The notes under the pieces: generated by a model
Database searches by the model: none
What the model was told of the DNA's origin: nothing
The model's input: the letters and a program-made list of their open reading frames with translations, nothing else
Part shown: positions 56,301-64,000 of the stretch, in pieces
How positions within the stretch are numbered: the first letter of the stretch is position 1
Layout: each line of letters opens with the position of its first letter
Source of the DNA: Smittia aterrima
Taxonomy: Eukaryota > Arthropoda > Insecta > Diptera > Chironomidae
NCBI GenBank assembly: GCA_033063855.1
Contig: CP093829.1
Location: 23,219,537-23,283,536 of the forward strand
Direction of reading: 5' to 3'
DNA length: 64,000 nt
Translations under genes and position numbers: made by a program

Positions 56301-59300
56301 ATTCGCTAATTAAATAATTTATCACGCATAATTAAAACTTAGCGAGGAAGTTGATAATAATTAATTTATTCAAATTACCTATTCACTGCTTGATGCAAGT
56401 TTCCTCTGAACCACCAAAGTCAATTAATCTCGCGGGGAGTTTTCACTTTGTCGTCAATTCTTTTTTATCGCAAATCCGTTTGGAATGTGCTAAGCGCAAT
56501 TGAATTTATCGCACTCGATTGTTAATTAGTTTATGCTTGCCTCGAGATAAATTAAAGCACTTTGCGAATTCTTCTCGATGCAACTTCGAAACGGAAAACT
56601 ATTTCACACTCGTCGGAGAGAAAACTTGGAATTTATCGCGAGATGAATAAATTTTTAATAGTTCAACTCAATTTGTGTTAATGTCGACCACGAAAAATTG
56701 CACTTTTTCAGCTCAACAACAACGCGAGAGTTCCTCCACAATCAATTAGCTTTGCAATTCAACTAATTAAGTTTAATTACTAATTTTTTTTTCTTCCCCT
56801 TTTCGCACAGCTACGGCGATTAAAGTTAATGAGCTCAAAGGTGCAAACACAAAACTTTTCAGCTTTTCTGAGATGAAAACTAAAGCAGAGCTCGATGCGG
56901 AATTTTTATTTTTCTGAACTGCACAAAGCGAATGTTGAATTTGAACTGAAAACATCGAAGAAACATTCGTTGTGAAACGAGTTTCTCAGGTAATTTGCTT
57001 CGCTGTGTTGGTGCGATCAGGTTTTTCTTGCTCGTTCACTTCACCCAGCAACGAATGTTCGAAAAGCGATAAGCTCCACCTTTGCTTATTCCCTCAACTA
57101 CCATCAAACTCGGAGCTTCATAATTGGCTTCATAAACGATGTAATAAATTTAATTTTACTTCTCCTCGCATACAACGACGCAATATGGTAATGAAAGTTT
57201 ATTTTTTTTTCGATCGACGTCCATCGCGAGAGTTTGAAGTCGTTTGAGATGTAATTAATGGTTAATCGCTTTCTCTGAGCGAAAATTTGTAAAATGAACT
57301 TTAACGACAGCAAGTCTCAAGGCGTGGTAAATGACAAATTTAAATTTCCCTCTCGTTCTCCTCCTTCTGCTCCAGCTCATTTAATTTAAGAAATTGACTT
57401 TTCAAATTGAAGTTTAATTAATAAACTGAAAAGTTATGAGAGTCGTGCTTTATTTACGAGCATGAGAGTTTTGACTAGCGTATCATAACGAGGAGGCAGC
57501 GTTCGCTGGGATGATCAGACGAAGCGAATCGAGAGGAATTTAAGAATGAAAAATATTCAAGCGATGGGAATGAAAATAAATTAACGATTTCCTCAAGATT
57601 TATCTCCATTTAACTGCACTCGATCGCCGTAGCGAATTGTTTTTAATTTGTAAAATAAATATCGTAACTTTAATTTAACGCACGTTCGTCGATCGAAGGA
57701 GAAATATGGAAATTTATGATTTCATTTAAATTTCCCTTCGCTCTCCTCCTTCATTCATAAGATTCAATAACTCTCCGAAAATCTCCTAAATCCAATTAAA
57801 ATATTTGTTCAATGAAGAAGAATGAGAACAACTCGCAGAAAAAAGAAACTTCCTCACCGATTTCATCATAAATCTCAACGGTTCGATTTCCAGCTGAGGC
57901 TTAACGATCATCGAAGATGCTTGAGGATAAGAAATTCACATCTTTCTGCTCCTAAATTTGAAAAGGATCGATTAACGCTGGCGCTGAATTAGCGGCGAAA
58001 TTTCTAACACATGATCCGAAAGACATTAAAAATGAGAAACAACACAAACGAAGAGCTCGATGGAAGCGGAGGAGAACACAACAAACCAAAAACCCATAAT
58101 CAATTTTTTCTGCTTTATAATTTTCTTGTCTACAACTGCAGGAGGTCCACCGCGTCTTAAGTGAAACATATTTACCTGTTTCTCTTGTTGACTTCAAATC
58201 AAAGACCTCATAGACTTTGGGCTAATGACTCGACTCTGTCGCTTGCTTGTTATGAAAGTTGATGTCAACACGTCCGGATCGACGAGGCTCGAATTAAATG
58301 TTGTGACACTCTTTGAGTAGACTCAAACCAATTTGAATAATCAGATCACATTAATCACGATGAGACGGAGATGAGACGACGATGATTGAGTTTGATTGCA
58401 GCGCTAAAAGTCACGCGTACGAATCGTAATTTGAAAACAACTTCAGACCGTAAATTGCTCGACAATTTTCGCCAAATCAAATTCCTCCAACCAATAAATA
58501 AAATTATGAGATACATTTACATGATTATTGATTTCCATCTCTGGCTCACTTTCCTCGCTCGCTCGATCGAATGTGATGCTTCAACAATTTCCGCAGATCA
58601 GCCGCAACTTTAATGTAATTTATACAAAATAAATTATCGCAAATCTCTTTTATAAACAGAAAAGCATTACGAAGATCAGCCTCGTCATAAATTACGGAAT
58701 TTAATATCTTGTTGGTTTGAGTGCCAAGAATATCATTTTGTGGTCTAAGAGATGTTTCTCTTCCTCTAATTCGTCCATTTAGTTTTCGACCGATATATTG
58801 TTTGCATTCACATTTCGCCAGCAAATTATCGCAATTTCTTGCAGTTCGCTCGCTCGCTCATTAATTTATTTTCTCGGAAATATTCTCTTCGAAGGGATTC
58901 GTTCGTGAATGATATTCTCTCGATGTTTTAAAGAAAACTAGATCATCGTGCAACGAAGTCATTTGTGATTCCTCCCGCCAATCGATTTCCTGCCACAACC
59001 AAATTATGGTTGGTTTCCATTCAACTACAGGAGATGAAACTTTCAAAATGATACACAAATAAGAATCAATTATGGAAATGCATCGTGTTCCAAACTGAAT
59101 TAAAGTTTTTGGAAAGCAGAGCAAGCAAAAGAAGAATTGTTTGATTAAAATGCCACAAAATTGGATGTTGTTGAGGTAATGAGATCAACAAGTGATGCTA
59201 ATGAAGACTGCGAAAGTGTTATGATGAGTAATTACGGTTCGAGGGAAATTGAATTAAAACTTTTAACGACAAGCACTTTGAACTTCTTGTTCTCCTTCGC

Positions 59301-60734
59301 CTTTTATGACACCGTCTCCATAAACAATTTTTAATTTTCGATTTGCATTTTCCTTTCTCGATGAGAGAGCAGAAAATTAATTTACAGTTGAGCTGCACAG
59401 CCGCAGAACGAAATGGTTCATAATTAAACTATTTAATTTTATTATATTTTAATGCTTTGCATACTCAATTAAGAATCTAAAGTATCAAAACATATTCAGC
59501 AACATCAATTTGAAGTTAATGTGAATTGCCAAAAGCGGTCTTGCGTTATCTCAGCACTTGATCGTTCGGCAGTCATCAAACTCAACTTCCTTCAAAAGGT
59601 GTCAGATGAATTTTAATTTCGTTTCTTCTTCGTCGAAATAATGGAATTGAGAGCTCCAATTATTGACACTTCAGTCACTCAATCTCATTTCCCAACTCGG
59701 CCTTATGGCTACAAAATAATAATCTCTCTCTCTCTCTCTTGTCTTCTTCCTTCGAGCGGCGTAGGAAATTACGTAAAGTGATTTAATTCAAACTTAATTT
59801 CCTGCTAATTCTGAAAAGCCACAGACAGTGAAGCTCATGAAGCGCGCAGAGAGCCACAAATTGAACTTTTCCTCAGCACGCAATTTTGTCAATCAATTTT
59901 TATGGAACAGTTTTCGTCGATATTTCATGCTCCACAAAAATTTAATTCAATTTTCTTCGGTCGAAAGCAAAGCTCGGAATGAGAAAACTTTTTTTTAATT
60001 AAAAATTTATATCAGGAGTCGCTTTATCGTCCATCAAGCACTCTTCGACAATGTTTTCTTTGAAAAATGAGTCCGCGACTTGTACGTGATTGTATTAAAC
60101 GTGTGCAACAATCGAGCGCCTTAATGGGTTTTAATTTTTATTGACAAAAATCAAGCAACGGCTTGTCGATGAAATATCGATTTTGTGGTTCTTCATCATC
60201 GTCGCTCGCTTTCGTGTAAACATCCAGCATCACATTCCGTGGAGCGAACGATCGATCAAAAGCCCGAAATTCAATAATGAAATTAAAATTGCTATTGTGA
60301 AGCTCTCGTTGCTTCTTGATGCTACCATGGATCATGTCGGTAATTGAGAATCTTGCTGCCTTCCCTCTTGGACTCCTCGTAAGCGAAATGGAAGTTAATC
60401 AGATAAAGATCGCGCTTGCCTGAATGTACATGAATGAAATGAAGCGGGGCGTACGTAATGCAGAGCGAGTCTCGTTAGGATGTTGTGGTTTTCGTTTTGC
60501 CACCGTCTTGTTGAATTTATGATGAACTCGAATGTCGGGGCTGTAATCGACACACAACAATATTTTGCAGTCGCTACCTCAACATATCAGCTTAATCTTT
60601 TAAATTAAATCGAATAATTTCATAAATTGGTTCTAAGTGAGTGGAAAATATCAGAGGAGTGGACTCGATAATGAATCGTGTTATGCATTTTGATTCGCGA
60701 GACGACTCAGTGACGTCGATTAAAAAATAAGAGC
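47306..60734. other. about 13.4 kb without convincing genes, upstream of al copy 2
   Basis: No open frame here has protein character, splice context or a recognisable motif; the longest, 51694-52092 plus, begins with TTG. The DNA is AT-rich with very many TAATTA/AATTAATT cores. Simple runs include (CT)n near 59724-59742. The interpretation as an al regulatory domain is inference. Confidence 0.4.
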
Positions 60735-61810
60735 GAGTTGATGTAACAAAAGTCATTTGGAAAGTTCGTAGACTGAATTTGTTCTGAATTTGCTTAAAGA
60801 TGACTTTCTGCCGATGATTTGTAAAATAAGAAATTTGAGAAATTTGTAAAATTGACAAATGTTAAATTTTGAATGAAAGATCACGGGTTCGAATCCCGGA
60901 GTTTCCAGTTCCAGTTTCCAGTTCTGTTTCCTTTTTTATTTTTCACAAATTTTTTGTAATCATTCGCAGCTTTAAATGAAAATGAATTTTCCTTCATTTT
61001 CACTGAAAATCTTGGAAATTTTCTATTTTAGTTTGAATTTTGTTTAAGATGATTTTCTGCAAGTCTTCAGTAAAGTGAAGTTTTGTCGATGAAGTAAAAT
61101 TATTAAAGTAAAGTTTTGAGTGGAAGATCCAAGGTTCGAATCCCGGAAATTTCTTGAAACGGTTCTGTATTCTTTTTAATTTTTTTTTTGTGAATTTCTT
61201 ACTTTTATTCAGAGTTTGGTTTAAGACGACAAAAATGAAATTGTTAATGAATAAGGTCCCAGGTTCGAATCCAGATTTTCCTTAATCATAATAGTATTCC
61301 ATGTATTTTTTTTTGACCGGCGATTCAAAAAACGATGAAAAAAGTTTTCAAGGAAAATCGTGGAAATTTTCACTTTTATTCTGAATGTCTTTAAAGATGA
61401 TTTTCTGCAAGTCTTCAGTAAAGTGAAGTTTTGGGTAATTTTAAAAATGGCAAATTTAAAGTTTGAATGTCATGTCCCAGGTTCGAATCCTGAAGATTCC
61501 TTTGGAGAAATTCCTAGCCTGTGTGTGTGTCCACTAGTTGTATTTTTTTTTTTAAATTTTAGGCCCAATTAGTTAAACTCTAAATAGTTTTAATATTTTA
61601 TTAATTTTTTTAATGTTAATTTGTTGTGAGAATTTTCCTTCGTTTTCAATTGAAACGTGGAAATTTTCAATTTTATTCTGGATTTGATTTAAGATGACTG
61701 TCTGCTGACATTGAGTAAAGAGAAGTTTTGAGGACTTAGTAAAATTGAAAAAAGCTAGACTTTGAGTGTCATGCCCCAGGTTCGAATCCTGGAAAATTCT
61801 TGATATAAGT
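60735..61810 (+). repeat. tandem array of five units with tRNA T-arm/B-box cores
   Basis: Five degenerate units share the order: GGAAATTTTC(A)TTTTATTCTGAAT, TTTAAGATGATTTTCTGCAAG, a CAGTAAAGTGAAGTTTTG block, then a core around GGTTCGAATCC near 60886, 61133, 61262, 61480 and 61780. The core forms a perfect T-stem in several units (CCAGG TTCGAAT CCTGG; CGGG TTCGAAT CCCG). T-runs of 6-9 follow most cores, as Pol III terminators would. I cannot fold a complete tRNA from any unit. Unit spacing varies (247, 129, 218, 300 bases), so the array is old or built from a tRNA-derived SINE. Confidence 0.75.
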
Positions 61811-64000
61811 AAAAATGATCGATGGATAAGATTTTTTTTTTAAATTTTCAGTCTGCGCTACTGCAAAACTCCAAACAATTTTAATATTTCATTATTTTTT
61901 CCTCAATCTCACTTCGCTTGCTCATCTGAGGATTGAAAAATGTTCGGTTTACGAAGTCCTAAGAAACTTTATTAAATTATCTTAACTTCATATAATCACG
62001 GATCATTTCTGATCGTAATTACATTATTTAATGGCTCCGTTGTTTTAATAACGTTTTTTTCTCCTTCGTCCGCTTCCCTTCGGTCGGCACGGCTGATATT
62101 TAATTTGGTGCCACGTTTAATTTCACATTCTGAAGCGCAACAATATGATGATGAAAGGGTAAACGTGTAATTTTCATCTCTCGCTCGGTTCTGGATTTCT
62201 CGAGCGCCTCAATTTCATTTGCGATTGAGATTGTAAGATTTTAATTTCCTCCCATTCTCGACATTAGGATCTTTCCGCGTGTATGTCAAATTAATAAATC
62301 AAATCGATTGCTCTTTGCTCTGTTGTGATCGACAATGAATATCAAATGTTGAAATTAATCTCGAAACAAACATTCGAAACTGAGTGATGATCATGACTTT
62401 GAATCACCACGGGCTTGAACAAATGTTTGTAAAATAAGATCATCGCCAGTGACTGGCGAAAAGCCTCTTCAAGCTCTCATGCCACCCACTGCTTCTAATG
62501 TTCAATTACATGAAGATTAAACTTAATCACATTTAATGTTTGTTTTCGAATCGTTTCACTTCACAGAGATAAGTCAAAATAAAAATTTCATTATTTCTCT
62601 CGCTGTTGAATTCGTTTTGTTTCGAACGAAGACGACTCGGTTGGTTCCACTGAGGCTTAATTGAATTTTTCTGATGTTTTTTAATTTAATATTCGTTAAA
62701 ACATGCTTTCATCATTCCATTCTGTTCCTGCCAACGTCATTGTGCAGACGCCAGTACGAGAATTGAGCTCCGAGACATGTTGCTTCACTTCGTTTGAAGG
62801 TGGAAAGAGAGGCACGGCGACGTGGAATTAGTTTGTGTCACAAGCTGTTGAGAGAAGGAAGTTGAAGTCCCCTTCCTCCAGAATCGAGCTGTTGGTTGCA
62901 TAATGAATTTGCGTTCTCGTGAATTTTATGCTTCATTTGCTCTGGGAAATTGTCGTTTAAAGAATCGTTTCGCAAAACATTGGCGAAGTCGAGTAGCTCA
63001 TCTCTCTCTCGGCTTACTGAGTTCAATCGTTCATAACTCATATTGTGCAACATAAGAAGTTGATGCTTAAGCTGATCATAAATCAACAAACAGAATGATC
63101 GTTAGTTGCGTTATTCTTTATTCTTCTGTTGTTTGTTGCTTCACTTCTCTATCACTCGAGTTAGGGTTTTCAGTTTTGTTTTCGGCGATTCAATGATACG
63201 CTTGAAGGATTCTTGAAGTTCTCTCTTTGTCTGTCTCACTTTATGTTTGTTTTATTTAATCAAGAGCTGACTCGACAATATGTTTATGGAAACATGTTCA
63301 ACGAAAAGATTTGAGAAATGAAATGATTTGAATTCGCATTAAACTTATTTAGCGAATTTCCATTTCCGTTTCCGGCTCGAAGGCTCGTCCAATGATTAAA
63401 AGCTTTTTTCAACAATGAAATTTACATAAATCATAAATTAATTAAAAACTTAGCTCTAATGTTTCCAATTTTCAGTCGTCGTGAAGCAGAAAAGAATAAA
63501 AAACAATCAAGCCACAAAATGAAATTAATTTTTAATATTTTTCACTTTTTCTCTCTTGAAAAAAAGAAGAAACGCGAGACGTGAAGGAAACGAAGAGAAG
63601 TCGAGAAAACGTTGAAGGCATCATAAAATAAATTTCAATTAACTTGTTTCATTAATACACAATGGAGAGCCGTTCGAAAAGGTATTTAGAAAATATTTCG
63701 GTTTAAAAGGAGCAAGAGTTATGAGCAAAACATTTTTCAGTTGGTTTTTCTCAACGAGCGAGCAAAAAGCGCAGCAAAGAAATCTTTCAAATTGCTCATA
63801 AATTTAACGAAAACAATTCTTCATTGTTTCACATCATTTCGTTCGTTGACTAACGGAGTTTGACTCTGAAAACATCGAAATCCGTGAAAGTTCTTACTGA
63901 AATAAAAATTAATCAATTATTGATTGGCAGCCAAAAAAAAAAGTTTATTTTATTTGTTTAATAAGCGAACAGCAGAAAACTCAATTTTTCATTAGCCAGG
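61811..64000. other. right end, no gene seen
   Basis: AT-rich. A minus-strand frame at 62838-63089 (83 codons, no ATG at its start; inner ATG near 63053) is hydrophilic, with SVSRERDELLDFANVLRND, and could be an exon of a gene outside the window. It has no clear borders and I do not call it. Confidence 0.35.

Noticed and set aside
60735..61810. CRISPR-like array or functional tRNA cluster
   Set aside because: Spacing is irregular, units are degenerate and only the T-arm is kept; no acceptor stem or anticodon arm can be folded.
62838..63089. Hydrophilic 83-codon minus-strand frame near the right end
   Set aside because: Protein-like composition, but no clear acceptor, donor or ATG start; kept only as a remark on the end region.

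Overview
The window looks like nuclear DNA from a compact, AT-rich dipteran genome (a midge or mosquito relative is my guess). Genes have many short introns of about 55-70 bases with GT-AG borders, insect-type TATA boxes and AATAAA signals. The recognisable products are insect ones: an RR-type cuticle protein, a gustatory-receptor-like seven-helix protein and two Aristaless homeodomain proteins. There is no bacterial, viral or CRISPR signal.

Layout. 1-5145: three F-box/leucine-rich-repeat-like genes. Two are tandem copies on the minus strand (the first runs off the left edge) and one is a diverged relative on the plus strand. 5444-11791: a 12-exon minus-strand gene for a long centrosomal-type coiled-coil protein (SDCCAG8-like at best). 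All exon phases join except exon 3, which carries one base too many. 12394-13492: a cuticle protein gene (minus). 16253-18741: an unrecognised multi-exon plus-strand gene with two awkward junctions. 18801-19981: a gustatory-receptor-like gene (minus) ending tail to tail with it. 22172-26248: a tight head-to-tail trio of secreted, probably GPI-anchored proteins with Gln/Pro/Tyr-rich repeats, a Gly/Ala-rich hydrophobic tract and a Ser/Thr-rich stalk. 28459-28737: a possible small membrane protein (minus).

38693-47305: two convergent aristaless (al) genes, flanked by about 10 kb and at least 13 kb without convincing genes. Such flanks are typical of the regulatory neighbourhood of a developmental transcription factor. 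The two al copies differ clearly in the homeobox exons (about 18 differences in 101 bases) but are nearly identical over about 440 bases at the 3' end of the last exon (7 differences). This points to gene conversion within an inverted duplicate. 60735-61810: five degenerate tandem units, each carrying a perfect or near-perfect tRNA T-arm (Pol III B-box).

The most interesting items are the al inverted pair with its conversion tract and the unusual Tyr at homeodomain position 49 in one copy; the trio of secreted repeat proteins that share an architecture with vertebrate prion/Shadoo proteins; the T-arm satellite; and several places where a reading frame is broken or only rescued by very short introns.
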